A stretch of 64,000 bases of DNA, taken from NCBI RefSeq assembly GCF_016744175.1, contig NZ_JADGEV010000012.1:1-64000 (forward strand). The letters are read 5' to 3'. Below are positions 7,052 through 17,087 of this stretch, one piece after another (position 1 is the stretch's first letter; each line of letters begins with the position of its first letter). Source of the stretch: Neptunomonas sp. Lineage in GTDB: Bacteria > Pseudomonadota > Gammaproteobacteria > Pseudomonadales > Balneatricaceae. A program made the translations under genes and the position numbers. The notes below the pieces were generated by a model. The model saw nothing but the letters and a program-made list of their open reading frames with translations, was not told the DNA's origin and searched no databases.

Positions 7052-9692
7052 TATTGGCATCCTGCTGGCCTCTCTTCAGATTAAAACTGAATTCACTATG
7101 GGTATCGACGTCTATAAACACCGACTCGAGTGGCTGGTTATCCCCCATGGACTCTAAAATTTGCATCGAGATTTCTGGCAACAAGCTGCGATTAATGATG
7201 TGTATTGCATTTCGGGCACCGGTATCTACTTCTTTGCAACGGTCTACAATGGTTTTGATTACTTGGTCACTGTAGGTAAATTGCGCGCCATATTGCTCTT
7301 GTAAGCGCTGACCAACACGCCCTAGCTGCAAGCGAACGATGCCTGCCATTACCTCATCATGTAATGGCATAAACGGCACTAAACGTGCTCGCCCAAGAAA
7401 AGCAGGTTTAAAGTAAGTGAGTAACTCATCCTTAACGAGTGATTCAACCTTATCTGGCAAGGGTGCCGTATCTGGATCTGCACAAACACGGGAGATTGTT
7501 TCTGTGCCTGCATTGGTTGTCATGATAATAAGTGTATTGCGAAAGTCGATATCGCGGCCTTCGCCATCCTTCATCGCACCCTTATCGAACACTTGATAGA
7601 AGACATCTTGCACACCGGGATGCGCCTTTTCCATCTCATCGAGCAAGATAACGCTGTAAGGTTTACGGCGAACCGCTTCAGTAAGCACGCCACCCTCACC
7701 GTATCCTACATAACCTGGAGGTGACCCCATAAGTAAGGAAACTTTATGCTCTTCTTTAAATTCTGACATGTTAATAACTGTCATGTTTTGCTCGCCGCCA
7801 TAGAGAAGATCAGCCAGTGCCAGCGCTGTTTCAGTTTTCCCTATTCCGCTGCTACCACAAAACATAAAGACACCAATAGGTTGCTTGGGATCTTTTAATT
7901 TAGCGCTTGAAATACGTACACTCTGGCTCACCGCTTCTAATGCGTGATCTTGCCCAATAATGCGCTTTTTCAGTTCATCTTGAATGTTCAGTACTTTCTG
8001 GATTTCACCCGAGACCATCCGTCCAGCAGGAATACCTGTCCACGAAGAGATCACTTCAGCGATCACTTGTGCATCAACATGAGGGCGCATCAACGGCAAC
8101 TCACCCTGCATATGATGTAAGCTAGCCAGTGCCTCTTTTAGCTGCGCCTTTGTGCTTTCTTCGGTATTACCGTCGTGAATCGCTGTACGCAATTCAAGTA
8201 TCAGGTCCACACACTGCTTTTCTTCTTTCCAGCGCTCTTCTATCGCTGTTTTCTCGTGGGACAATGTAGCTAATGTTTCATTTAACGATGCCACCTCAGA
8301 CGAATCACCGCCGTACAGTGCAATTTCACGCTCGGTACTGGCTAACTGCTTTTCATACTGATCTATCATCGCTTTAATATCATCTAACGCCGCCGGAGTG
8401 TTACGCAGCTCAAGATTAACGCGTGAACAGGCGGTATCGAGTACCGACACACAGACGTCCGGTAGTTGGCGCCCCGAAATATAACGTTTAGATAATAGAA
8501 CGGCATCACGTATGGCTTCGTCTAAAATCATCACCTGATGATGCTTTTCAAAAGCAGGCTGTAACGTGCGCATCATGCGCATGGCTTGTTCAGGGTGCGG
8601 CTCTTCTACTTTTACCACTTGGAAACGGCGTGTTAGTGCGGCATCTTTCTCAAAATATTTTTTGTATTCAGCCCATGTGGTTGCGGCGATTGTACGCAAT
8701 TCACCACGAGCCAGCGCAGGTTTTAAGATATTAGCGGCATCGCCTTGGCCACCGGAGTTGCCCGCACCTATGAGGGTATGCGCTTCATCAATAAAGAGAA
8801 TAATAGGCTTAGGTGATTGTTTAACTTCATCAATCACACCTTTCAAGCGGTTCTCAAACTCACCACGTACACCGGCACCCGCTTGCAGCAATGTAAGGTC
8901 GAGTATGTGGATCTCAACCTCTTCTAATGTATCGGGCACTTCACCCGCAACAATGCGTTGTGCTAAGCCTTCGACGACGGCCGTTTTGCCTACACCCGCT
9001 TCCCCCGTAAGAATGGGGTTATTTTGGCGGCGACGACAAAGAATATCGATTACTTGGCGGATTTCAGATTCACGCCCGACAACCGGATCAAGAGCTCCTG
9101 CACGCGCCTGTTCGGTCAAATTCAACGTATAGGCATCTAATGCCTGCTGGCTAGAAGCGTGCGGCTGAGCAGCCGGTTCATCACCATTTTGCTCTGCCTG
9201 GGAAGCGCTGTTCGTTTGTTGTGTTGTTTGCTCAAGCTTTATCAGGTTAGGGCCGTTACGAACAAAGTCTGCATCATCGAAATAATTAAAAGCACGTAAG
9301 CGCGATGTCACTTGAAGGCTCATTGCCTCATCACTGAACAGGGCAACCATCAGGGCGACACCCGTCACTTCAGTTTCGCCATATTCCAAGCTAGACAGTA
9401 ACCATGCCTTACGGATGAGCTCAACCACTCTCGGGGAGAAAGAGGGAGCATTCGTATTACCTTTATCGAATGACTCGAAGCGAGAGGTAATATCACCTTC
9501 TAATTGATCGGTGTTAACGCCGTACTTCTTTAATGCAGAACGAATCCCTGTAAGCTCACCTTGAACTAAAGAAAGCAGTAAATGTTCGATTTCAATGGCA
9601 TAGTGGTGATGACTAACAGCAATAGATGCCGCTTTTTCAAAAGCCGAACGGCTTGTAGGCGACAGCTTGCCAATCAATGCGCGGGTATTCAT
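7044..9692 (-). CDS. clpV: T6SS sheath-disassembly ATPase ClpV (TssH)
   Basis: A cytoplasmic AAA+ unfoldase of 882 aa that recycles the contracted TssB/TssC sheath. An N-terminal Clp-N repeat domain is followed by AAA1 with Walker A GEAGVGKT (K236) and Walker B ILFIDEAHTL. A coiled middle domain follows, then AAA2 with GSSGIGKTETA (K619) and VILLDEMEKAHPGV, and a ClpB small domain at the end. Length and order match ClpV rather than ClpB: the N-domain is ClpV-like and the T6SS neighbours are decisive. The start overlaps the kinase stop by 4 bases (ATGA). Confidence 0.95.
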   Translation of the reverse strand: MNTRALIGKLSPTSRSAFEKAASIAVSHHHYAIEIEHLLLSLVQGELTGIRSALKKYGVNTDQLEGDITSRFESFDKGNTNAPSFSPRVVELIRKAWLLSSLEYGETEVTGVALMVALFSDEAMSLQVTSRLRAFNYFDDADFVRNGPNLIKLEQTTQQTNSASQAEQNGDEPAAQPHASSQQALDAYTLNLTEQARAGALDPVVGRESEIRQVIDILCRRRQNNPILTGEAGVGKTAVVEGLAQRIVAGEVPDTLEEVEIHILDLTLLQAGAGVRGEFENRLKGVIDEVKQSPKPIILFIDEAHTLIGAGNSGGQGDAANILKPALARGELRTIAATTWAEYKKYFEKDAALTRRFQVVKVEEPHPEQAMRMMRTLQPAFEKHHQVMILDEAIRDAVLLSKRYISGRQLPDVCVSVLDTACSRVNLELRNTPAALDDIKAMIDQYEKQLASTEREIALYGGDSSEVASLNETLATLSHEKTAIEERWKEEKQCVDLILELRTAIHDGNTEESTKAQLKEALASLHHMQGELPLMRPHVDAQVIAEVISSWTGIPAGRMVSGEIQKVLNIQDELKKRIIGQDHALEAVSQSVRISSAKLKDPKQPIGVFMFCGSSGIGKTETALALADLLYGGEQNMTVINMSEFKEEHKVSLLMGSPPGYVGYGEGGVLTEAVRRKPYSVILLDEMEKAHPGVQDVFYQVFDKGAMKDGEGRDIDFRNTLIIMTTNAGTETISRVCADPDTAPLPDKVESLVKDELLTYFKPAFLGRARLVPFMPLHDEVMAGIVRLQLGRVGQRLQEQYGAQFTYSDQVIKTIVDRCKEVDTGARNAIHIINRSLLPEISMQILESMGDNQPLESVFIDVDTHSEFSFNLKRGQQDANNA

Positions 9693-11344
9693 TCAACATC
9701 CTCTGTTTTTCTGATAACAACGGTTCTGTTTTCAGATTCGTCTATCTCCGTTTCCGGCAGCTCGTCTTGCTCAAAATCTGGATCAGATTCCCGGATAAAC
9801 GTTTCCATTTGTTCAGCCAGCTCATTAAACTGGCGCTTAGCATATCCTATTTCATCGATTCGATCGACGTGCAGACGCGTATAATAGTTCCCTACGTACA
9901 CACTTTGCAATGCATTACCTAATTGCCCAAACTGACGGGTAAAGAAACGACAAAGATAATAGACAACGGCGGTCATAATGACGCAGGCAATCATGATAAA
10001 AAGTCCTAACGCCCACGCTGTTCGCACCCACACATCGGTGACCGAGTCAGCAGACAACCCCATGACAACCGCACCTATTTCTTTGTCATTAAACATAATC
10101 GGTGACGTAAGGTGGTAAATACGTTTACCTGTTTCATTTCGGTCAAGCTCGAAGATATTGATATTCTGCGTTTGTTCTACCCGAATCAATTCTAGCGGAG
10201 GGCGATACGCTTCTCCCACCATGTCAGAGCGGCTTGAGGCTTTAATATTGCGCTCATGATCAGTGACATAGAGGTATTCAATTTCATTGTTTTTCGAGAG
10301 CCTGTCAACGGTAACTCTCAAGCCAAGATCATCACCTAACAGTAGCGCTTCATCTACCTGATCATTCGTTTGCTGAACCAACATTCTTCCATAACTACCC
10401 AATACTCCAGACAAGCTGCTGGAAAGATCGTTGAGGGTATAAGTCAGCAGAGCTATCAGTAAGGTACTCAAGACTGTTGCTACAATCGCGGTGTAACGCC
10501 ACGTAGATGTTATTTTCTCTGACCACTTGGGGTCACGGGTTGAAAGCTCAGTCGCTACCGCGCGAAGCTGCATACCCAACTCACCTGCGGTAGCGTAACG
10601 AAAGCCCGGCTTTTTATGTAAAAGGCGACGTATCACTTTTTTAACAACATGCGGGCATTTAGAGGCGGTTAGATCTACTTCAGACTTTTGAATTAAGTCG
10701 ACAAGGTCTCGAATACTCGAGGCCTCAAATGGCAAGGTACCAAACACCATTTGGTAAAACACAACGCCTGCTGAGTAGATATCGCTACGGCTATCCGGCA
10801 AATGCCCCGCCAACTGCTCAGGTGACATATAAAACGGAGTCCCTACAATATTTTCATCGTCGTTTTCTGTGTGTTCATGTAGGTATGCCACGCCGAAATC
10901 GGTCAGGCGAATACGGCCATTACTTTCAATCAATATGTTACTGGGCTTAATATCGCGATGGATGATTTTTTTACCATGCGCGTAGTCTAGGGCATCTGAT
11001 AATTGAGCCATGATATCGATAACATCACTCAATGGAACATCGCCGACCTCTCGCATCCAGTCATCAAGGCTTTGCCCATCAACAAATTCCATTACAATAA
11101 AAGGCACATTGTCGACTTCACCCACGTCGAAAATTTGTACTATATTATGATGGTTGAGCTTGCCTGAAACATGTACTTCGTTAAGAAAAAATCTCAGACG
11201 TTCTTTATCTTCAGCAAACTCGGGCTTTAACACCTTTATCGCTAGTGTTCGCTGTAAGACCGGGTCATAAGCTTTATATACTAATGACATGGCCCCTTCA
11301 CCAATCAGCTCTTTTAACTCATAACGTCCCAGCTGCTTCATCAT
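9689..11344 (-). CDS. ppkA: Membrane serine/threonine kinase, PpkA-like T6SS activator
   Basis: A 551-aa protein. Residues 8-270 are a Hanks-type kinase: glycine loop IGEGAMSLVY, Lys37 in AIKVLK, HRDIKPSN with Asp131, and DFG as LTDFGVAYL. A transmembrane helix lies near residue 283-302, then a periplasmic sensor-like region of about 135 residues (ERNIKASSRSDMVGEAY, dCache/sCache flavour), a second helix near 443-465, and a HAMP-like segment before an acidic tail. In the H1-type threonine phosphorylation pathway PpkA phosphorylates Fha and turns on secretion, and PppA reverses this. Both partners are encoded in this operon. The HAMP after the second helix makes this longer on the C-terminal side than a minimal kinase. 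Overlaps clpV by 4 bases. Confidence 0.88.
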   Translation of the reverse strand: MMKQLGRYELKELIGEGAMSLVYKAYDPVLQRTLAIKVLKPEFAEDKERLRFFLNEVHVSGKLNHHNIVQIFDVGEVDNVPFIVMEFVDGQSLDDWMREVGDVPLSDVIDIMAQLSDALDYAHGKKIIHRDIKPSNILIESNGRIRLTDFGVAYLHEHTENDDENIVGTPFYMSPEQLAGHLPDSRSDIYSAGVVFYQMVFGTLPFEASSIRDLVDLIQKSEVDLTASKCPHVVKKVIRRLLHKKPGFRYATAGELGMQLRAVATELSTRDPKWSEKITSTWRYTAIVATVLSTLLIALLTYTLNDLSSSLSGVLGSYGRMLVQQTNDQVDEALLLGDDLGLRVTVDRLSKNNEIEYLYVTDHERNIKASSRSDMVGEAYRPPLELIRVEQTQNINIFELDRNETGKRIYHLTSPIMFNDKEIGAVVMGLSADSVTDVWVRTAWALGLFIMIACVIMTAVVYYLCRFFTRQFGQLGNALQSVYVGNYYTRLHVDRIDEIGYAKRQFNELAEQMETFIRESDPDFEQDELPETEIDESENRTVVIRKTEDVE

Positions 11345-11353
11345 CTTTCCCTA

Positions 11354-12397
11354 CTACTGAGTGATGTCGTAGATAGCATCTGCTACATCGTCTTTAGACG
11401 CGGTAGCACTTAACCATAATCCTTCACCAAGCCTGAGAGGCTGATCCGGGTCTTTGGCATGCGTTATTCTAAACGGAGGTCTTTCAGCACCCTTGAGCAC
11501 AACTTGTAGGTCCATTAAATAATCCCGGCCTACGTATAGCTGAATGAGTTCTTGAAGTTGCTGATATTTTGGCTGCCCTGGCCGAAGCTGTTTAAATTCA
11601 GCCAATGAAACAGGCGCTGTTTTGATGCGTATACTGCATGAGCCTTCAAACACAGAGTTCCCAATAACAAAATCTTTCCCTAATGTTGCATGGCTACATC
11701 CAATTGTATTTCTTTGTTCTGGTTCTAGCTCAAACCATCGCCCATGAAACTGTTGAATGGAAGCGTCACATTGCAACACACTACTAATAATCGACTTTAA
11801 AGCAGCAGCATTTCGAGGACGTTTACTATAATACCCAGAAAAATAGAATGCTAGAGATTCTGTTTTCGATTCGCCACTTTGCTCGTATTCTTGTATACCC
11901 AATCCTGTATAGCTTTTGAGCATTTGCACACTAGGGTCGATGTTTCGTTGATGCCCACTATTGCTCGTATGCTCTTGCGCGATGGCTAAGCGGTTCTTTT
12001 GCCAAGCACGGTATAAAAAGCTGATCGCTCGGGCATTAAATCCATCCATTAACACCCCAAACGCGGTATCTTTCTCCCGCCCTCGATCACTTAACAGCTC
12101 GGTATAATGCAGCGGCATGACCCCCGACGGCCCCGTCAAACCAAAACAAGCAATATGAAGCTTCGATTTTTTTAAGCCGTCACCCTCTGTTGTTTCAATC
12201 TTTGTGCAGGAACTGGCCGCAAACGCGAGAGAATGAACAACCGTAAAATCTGCAAACTCTCGATGTATGGGTAAATCATGACCGATAGCACCACTCGCCT
12301 GCCCAGGCGTCATTCTGGCTTGGCACTCTAGCGTGCGTAATAGCTGAAATAAACCAACATCCGGCAGTGTAGTTGAGTTAGCAAACGAGCCATTCAT
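11354..12397 (-). CDS. tssG: T6SS baseplate protein TssG
   Basis: A protein of 347 aa of the ImpH/VasB family, which joins TssF, TssE and TssK in the baseplate wedge. The N-terminal FQLLRTLECQA and the later IASxxG-like and PLHYTELLSDRGREKD segments are typical. I chose the ATG at 12397 because it overlaps the tssF stop as ATGA, the junction used elsewhere in this operon; an upstream in-frame ATG at 12430 would lie inside tssF and adds 11 residues of doubtful meaning. Confidence 0.93.
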   Translation of the reverse strand: MNGSFANSTTLPDVGLFQLLRTLECQARMTPGQASGAIGHDLPIHREFADFTVVHSLAFAASSCTKIETTEGDGLKKSKLHIACFGLTGPSGVMPLHYTELLSDRGREKDTAFGVLMDGFNARAISFLYRAWQKNRLAIAQEHTSNSGHQRNIDPSVQMLKSYTGLGIQEYEQSGESKTESLAFYFSGYYSKRPRNAAALKSIISSVLQCDASIQQFHGRWFELEPEQRNTIGCSHATLGKDFVIGNSVFEGSCSIRIKTAPVSLAEFKQLRPGQPKYQQLQELIQLYVGRDYLMDLQVVLKGAERPPFRITHAKDPDQPLRLGEGLWLSATASKDDVADAIYDITQ

Positions 12398-14220
12398 AGT
12401 AGCGATTGATCCCCTGCTCGTGCTGGCCATACTTTTAATGGCTGCTCGTCACCGTCCAGTACGACACTCAGTTGCACAAAGGAATTCAAATGCGTGTACA
12501 GCCCCAAGAAGCGCTCCATCACACTGGCGAATAAGAACGGACTGCTCCCAGAAAAACGCGTTTTATCCAATGTAATAATTACCTTAGTACCTCGACAAAA
12601 GAACGGGATACCACGCTCATCCGTCATACGTAGTGTCGCTGCTTGAACTTCACTAATGGTCACGGCATCGATGAGATGACTAGCCTCTTGTTGGTTAGAA
12701 GTATTATAAAGAGAAAGTATTTTACGTAGTGCAGCCGTACCTTGCGGACCATCAGTGAGTGAGATGTAGTTAAGGTTTAAATGCGATAGTAAATGCCAAT
12801 AGACCTCTTCACCTAGTTTCGGCCTTGCTACATCACTAAAGGGGATTTCCGTTTTTACTCGCTTTACTGACGCCGTTCCAGCGCTTAGCAGCAAGTTCGG
12901 CTGGCTGTGCGTTTGAGAAAGCCGCTTAGGTAAGCCCCCATTGAAACACCGTAAACGAGTTAACACGACGGCCTCGCCCTGAGGCGCAAGTAACGAATCA
13001 ATATTGATTAACGATAAGTGTGTTTGGCTGCGAATATTGCCATATTCAATTTCTTCACGACGGGCATGCCAACGGGCTTGTGTTAAGTTATTCGTCGAGG
13101 CGCCACCGACACCAAAAAATGGGGTTACTGCTTCTATTTTGTCTTGGTCTGTGGTGATGGAAACCGATTCTACATTGTAGATTTCAACTTTATCAGGGTT
13201 GCGCGCATCAGCTACTAATGGGTACTCATGATCCTTGTGCGTTAAACGGGTAGGCTCAGAATACTGTTCATACATGTTAATGACCGGTGTCGCATTGAGC
13301 ACAAAATTAGCAGCACTCACCGTCGCTTCTATATCCGGCGCATTTTTATTAAGGTAGAAAAATAATTCAAATTTATCTCCCTCTAATACTGCTTTAGTAC
13401 GCTCATTCAACATGACATCGAAAAATAGAAACTTATCGGGGTATGCGAAATACTCTGTTAACAGCCGGTATCCAATAAAGGACTGCTCTGGGTAAGGCAA
13501 CATTCCTTCATCTTCTTGGAAGCCCACCTGAAGCAACGCTTCATCAGGCTTTAAAAACACCGCTTTGTTATCAAATTCATTACGTGCAACGGCAATGGAA
13601 ACCGTATGATTATTAATCAGCTCATATAAGGCAAAACCGTAGTGTCGATTCCCTTTTATATAAAACCGAACTTTATCTATATCCAGTTTTTCTAACTCTG
13701 CATCACTGTTTGTTGTGGTTAACTGAATCCGTAATACCGACTCCAACTCAGCTACTTGCGCCACTCTTGGCGCTTGAGCGGGATAACTCTGCAATACTGC
13801 TTTCTCAACTTTCAAAGGCAGCACGTCGGCGTTATATACCGTTTGAAAGCGGCACGCAAAATGCTCGTCTACATCCGCATCAATAAAGGCACCCTTTTCA
13901 ACTACAGCACAGGTAGTAAGGTCAGCTTCAGGCTCAAAGCTTACGATAGAGTAGCTGGGTAGCGGCCTCAGGTAATGAGGGTAAATTACATCCAGCAACG
14001 TTTGGCACAGCTGTGGAAAATCATCCTCGATCTTTTTCCGAATACGCGCATTCAGAAACGCTACGCCCTGAATAATTCGTTCCACGTGCGGGTCACGAGC
14101 TAGGTCATCAGTTACCTGCAGCCGCGCTGCAATTTTTGGGTACTCGTCTGCAAACGCTTCTCCACGTCGCTTTAAGTAGTTGAGTTCACGCTGATAATAG
14201 TCGACTAGATTTTGCTTCAT
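12394..14220 (-). CDS. tssF: T6SS baseplate protein TssF
   Basis: A 608-aa member of the ImpG/VasA family, the main baseplate wedge protein, acting in the cytoplasm at the foot of the sheath. The start YYQRELNYLKRRGEAFADEYPKI-type N-terminus (here recognised through YYQRELNYLKRRG), the LDVIYPHYLRPLPSYSI segment and the overall length are characteristic. It overlaps tssE and tssG by 4 bases each (ATGA), so it is translationally coupled to both. Confidence 0.95.
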   Translation of the reverse strand: MKQNLVDYYQRELNYLKRRGEAFADEYPKIAARLQVTDDLARDPHVERIIQGVAFLNARIRKKIEDDFPQLCQTLLDVIYPHYLRPLPSYSIVSFEPEADLTTCAVVEKGAFIDADVDEHFACRFQTVYNADVLPLKVEKAVLQSYPAQAPRVAQVAELESVLRIQLTTTNSDAELEKLDIDKVRFYIKGNRHYGFALYELINNHTVSIAVARNEFDNKAVFLKPDEALLQVGFQEDEGMLPYPEQSFIGYRLLTEYFAYPDKFLFFDVMLNERTKAVLEGDKFELFFYLNKNAPDIEATVSAANFVLNATPVINMYEQYSEPTRLTHKDHEYPLVADARNPDKVEIYNVESVSITTDQDKIEAVTPFFGVGGASTNNLTQARWHARREEIEYGNIRSQTHLSLINIDSLLAPQGEAVVLTRLRCFNGGLPKRLSQTHSQPNLLLSAGTASVKRVKTEIPFSDVARPKLGEEVYWHLLSHLNLNYISLTDGPQGTAALRKILSLYNTSNQQEASHLIDAVTISEVQAATLRMTDERGIPFFCRGTKVIITLDKTRFSGSSPFLFASVMERFLGLYTHLNSFVQLSVVLDGDEQPLKVWPARAGDQSLL

Positions 14221-14693
14221 CGTGATTCTGACTGGAAGTTAAAGACTTTACGTGCCGGCTCAAACGACGCACTTATAATGACAGGCTCTGCATCCGTATA
14301 AACATGCAACCTCGCCTCAATTCTAAACCCTAATCGATTGGGATCAGATTGCTTATCTAATAGAGCCACACGTATGTCACTCAGGCGCGGCTCATTCGTG
14401 CGGATAGCATCCTGTATTTTACGGCGTAACGCTTCACGACCACTGAGTGCGGATATATTAATATGTGCAAAGTCAGTTACGCCATAGCTCAACAGCAGCT
14501 CGTCGTCTTCGAAAGCATCACTGCTATCTAAACGGCTGCGATTATTCAACAGGTTTTCCAGATCCAGCATTACGCTATTTTTATAAGCACGATAGCGTGC
14601 TGATGGCGCCTGATATCCGTCATTACGTTTATCAGGCTCATGATCTAGCATTTGTTGCATAAATGCAGACTGGAAGTGCTCTGTATCAACCAT
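14217..14693 (-). CDS. tssE: T6SS baseplate protein TssE (gp25-like)
   Basis: A 158-aa protein of the phage T4 gp25/lysozyme-like family that starts sheath polymerisation in the baseplate. It shows the expected LENLLNNRS, GVTDF and SGREALRRKIQDAIRTNEPRL (recognised by its central EPRL motif) segments, followed by the RVALLD and IEARLHV strands. AGGAG lies upstream of the ATG at 14693. It precedes tssF with a 4-base overlap. Confidence 0.93.
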   Translation of the reverse strand: MVDTEHFQSAFMQQMLDHEPDKRNDGYQAPSARYRAYKNSVMLDLENLLNNRSRLDSSDAFEDDELLLSYGVTDFAHINISALSGREALRRKIQDAIRTNEPRLSDIRVALLDKQSDPNRLGFRIEARLHVYTDAEPVIISASFEPARKVFNFQSESR

Positions 14694-14713
14694 GCGTGAG
14701 CTCCTGTTAAACC

Positions 14714-15550
14714 TTAAGAAAGATTCACACGCGTGAGCCGGTCAATTTGAAGCAACGGAATTAACCGCTCTCCAATCAAGAGGCATTTTTGCCCTTCACC
14801 GGTCACTATTCCAACAGCTTCATCATCTTTCCAATCCGTTGTGCGCCCCATGCAAGCGGCCACATCTTCTTGTGACGTTAATGCATAAATTGCAGGAATG
14901 TATGTTTGTAGTGGCGGTGTTTCTGGCGTATCGGTGATACGTCGAATAACAGCACGACGGTAGATCAAATCCATCGGTTTCTCGTACGGATGCAACTCTA
15001 CAGATTCAATATTTTCCCACGCTAACCAGCTATACCCCTTACGAGCAGTAAAGACTTCTAAGCCAAAAGCCGTCAGGTCATCTGGTTCAATAAGCTGTCC
15101 AACTTCTTCTTCGCCTTGCGTATGGCATTGCATGGTTAACGTCGGACGCTGTGCCGTAATACGTGCCGCATCATCAGCGGCTAACTCACCCGACCTAGCC
15201 GCCTGAAACAACAGGTAGGCGTCCTTGAGAAGAGGTTCATCTTCTTCAAATAAAGTAGGCACTGTATCAGCAGGTTTGTTATAAAACGCTTGGCGCTCAA
15301 TCTCACAATTAATCATCTCCCCAATAACCTTTAAGGTCATATAAGAGGGAAGATCATCCTTTTTTTGAAACTCCAAAAACTCTAACTGTTTCTGTGCTTT
15401 TTCCAACTCACCCGCAAAAAGATAAAGCTGCATTAAAAGCCCACGGCCTTCATCGCTATCTGGGTTGTCACGTACCAGTGTTTTAGAGTGAATTAAAGCA
15501 CCTTGAAGATCACCTGCTTTATATAACTCACCAATTCCTTTGATATCCAT
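14714..15550 (-). CDS. tagJ: T6SS accessory protein TagJ (ImpE family)
   Basis: A 278-aa ImpE/SciE-type protein. The N-terminal part is TPR-like (YKAGDLQGALIHSKTLVRD, then GLLMQLYLFAGELEKA), and the C-terminal part has the ImpE signature WLAWENIESVELHPYEKPMD. In Pseudomonas H1-T6SS the homologue HsiE1 binds the N-terminal helix of the small sheath protein and ClpV, and is thought to help disassembly. Its presence, with the kinase and phosphatase genes, places this system with H1-like T6SS. It sits 2 bases after the second tssC gene. Confidence 0.9.
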   Translation of the reverse strand: MDIKGIGELYKAGDLQGALIHSKTLVRDNPDSDEGRGLLMQLYLFAGELEKAQKQLEFLEFQKKDDLPSYMTLKVIGEMINCEIERQAFYNKPADTVPTLFEEDEPLLKDAYLLFQAARSGELAADDAARITAQRPTLTMQCHTQGEEEVGQLIEPDDLTAFGLEVFTARKGYSWLAWENIESVELHPYEKPMDLIYRRAVIRRITDTPETPPLQTYIPAIYALTSQEDVAACMGRTTDWKDDEAVGIVTGEGQKCLLIGERLIPLLQIDRLTRVNLS

Positions 15551-15552
15551 AA

Positions 15553-16983
15553 CTATCCTGTAATGCGGTTTGGAACGACTTCAGCACTAAACTGAATCGA
15601 CGTCTCTATAGACTCTAATTGAAAGTGTGGCTTTAGATGCGCCACACATGTATATGAACCACTAGTGCCTGCTTTCTCACGGACACTTACACGTGCTTCG
15701 CGTAATGGGTATTGCGAAAGCAGCACATCACTAGCTTCATCAGTTGACATGACATAGTTCAAAATCCAGCTTTGCAAAAAGCTCCGACACTCTTCAGTGG
15801 TTGTAAAAGCACCGACCTGATCACGCACGATAACTTTCATATAATGCGCAAAGCGGGATGTGCACATTACATACTGGAGCATCGCTGAGTAACGGGCATT
15901 AATTTGGGCCTGTGGGGTACTGTAAAGTAACGGGCTTTGAATCGACGATGCACTGTAAAACATCCCTTTCGCCGTATTGACTGAATAACACACAGGTATA
16001 AAACCTGCATCAGACAAGGAGCGTTCAAGGGTATCAGGGATCATAACCTCAGCAGCCACAAGTGCCTGGCCATCTATATCCGACTGGTGCTCAGATAAGC
16101 CGGGGACTCCACCGCCTCCAAAATAACGCTTGCCGGTAATTTCGGCCAACCACCCTGTATGCGAAAAGCAACGTGCTAACACGGCTCCCAACGCAAAAAT
16201 AGCACCGACTTTAAGATAGTCAGTGCGAGCCTTTATGGACTCACGGTAGATAAAACCATCATGCCGGAAACGGTCATGACGATATGGCTTACGCAGAAAG
16301 AGGTAAGGCAGTGTGAGGCCAATAAAGCGTGCATCTTCTGTCTGGCGAAGCGCCTTCCACTTAATGAAGCTTTCCTGTTGATAAGTGCGATCCAAGTCTA
16401 AATTAGAGTGCATTGCAGAAAAGTCTTCCAGATCCAATAAAGAAGGATCTGCATTAAATAAGAAGGGAGCAAAGCTAGCCGCAGCAACAGAGGACAAACC
16501 TGACAATACCCGTATATCATCCACGCCAGAGTTTTTTGGCGACAAGCTTATTGGGTAATTACAGAGCATCACCCCAAAAGGTTCTCCCCCCGCCATACCA
16601 AACTCGCGGCTGTATACTTTATGGAATATTTCGCTGTGGTCAATTTCGATGGCTCGTGTAATATCACGCTCCAACTCGACCCATGTGACATCTAATAGTT
16701 TGATTTTTACTTGCTGAGTAAAAGCAACTTGTTGTAACAGGTACTGACACCCCATCCATGCGGATTCAAGCGCCTGAAACTGGTCATGATGCAGAACAGC
16801 ATCCAGCTGAATACTAATAAGCCGATCGATTCTTGCGATTTCTCGATTGAGTAAACTGATAACGCTCAGACGCAGGCAGTCGCCCTTGAATGCAGAGGCA
16901 CCAAAGTAATCGACTACATCATTTATCCATAAGGATTTTTCAAGATCAGCAGCTTCTACTGAGTCACTAGTACTGGCGTGCAT
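15553..16983 (-). CDS. Second TssC-like sheath protein (paralogue)
   Basis: About 476 aa from the ATG at 16983, which has GGAAGG 12 bases upstream; a TTG at 17016 would add 11 residues but has no clear ribosome site. The family is the large sheath subunit TssC/VipB/EvpB: FQALESAWMGCQYLL matches the LEGSWRGMKHLV region of the true TssC upstream, and GGEPFGVMLCNYPI, LSSVAAASFAPFLF and LTLPYLFLRKPYR match GGEPFGAIVGDYEF, MSSVSAAAFCPFIA and LTMPRALARLPYG. Identity between the two is visibly modest, so this is an old duplication. Two TssC copies are known in a few systems, for example TssC40/TssC41 of Agrobacterium. Its exact role is not known to me; it may be a specialised sheath or cap subunit. 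Confidence 0.88.
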   Translation of the reverse strand: MHASTSDSVEAADLEKSLWINDVVDYFGASAFKGDCLRLSVISLLNREIARIDRLISIQLDAVLHHDQFQALESAWMGCQYLLQQVAFTQQVKIKLLDVTWVELERDITRAIEIDHSEIFHKVYSREFGMAGGEPFGVMLCNYPISLSPKNSGVDDIRVLSGLSSVAAASFAPFLFNADPSLLDLEDFSAMHSNLDLDRTYQQESFIKWKALRQTEDARFIGLTLPYLFLRKPYRHDRFRHDGFIYRESIKARTDYLKVGAIFALGAVLARCFSHTGWLAEITGKRYFGGGGVPGLSEHQSDIDGQALVAAEVMIPDTLERSLSDAGFIPVCYSVNTAKGMFYSASSIQSPLLYSTPQAQINARYSAMLQYVMCTSRFAHYMKVIVRDQVGAFTTTEECRSFLQSWILNYVMSTDEASDVLLSQYPLREARVSVREKAGTSGSYTCVAHLKPHFQLESIETSIQFSAEVVPNRITG

Positions 16984-17087
16984 TCGGATTAACAACCTTC
17001 CCTGCGAATCACTCAAATCTTACGGGCATCATGCCGTAAAACGCGAAAAAGGATCGGCAAGACTGCCGACCCTATTAAAGCAGCGCT

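Noticed and set aside
8566..9132. A 188-codon plus-strand frame opposite clpV
   Set aside because: It is antisense to conserved AAA+ motifs and rich in Ser, Arg and Pro, as shadows often are.
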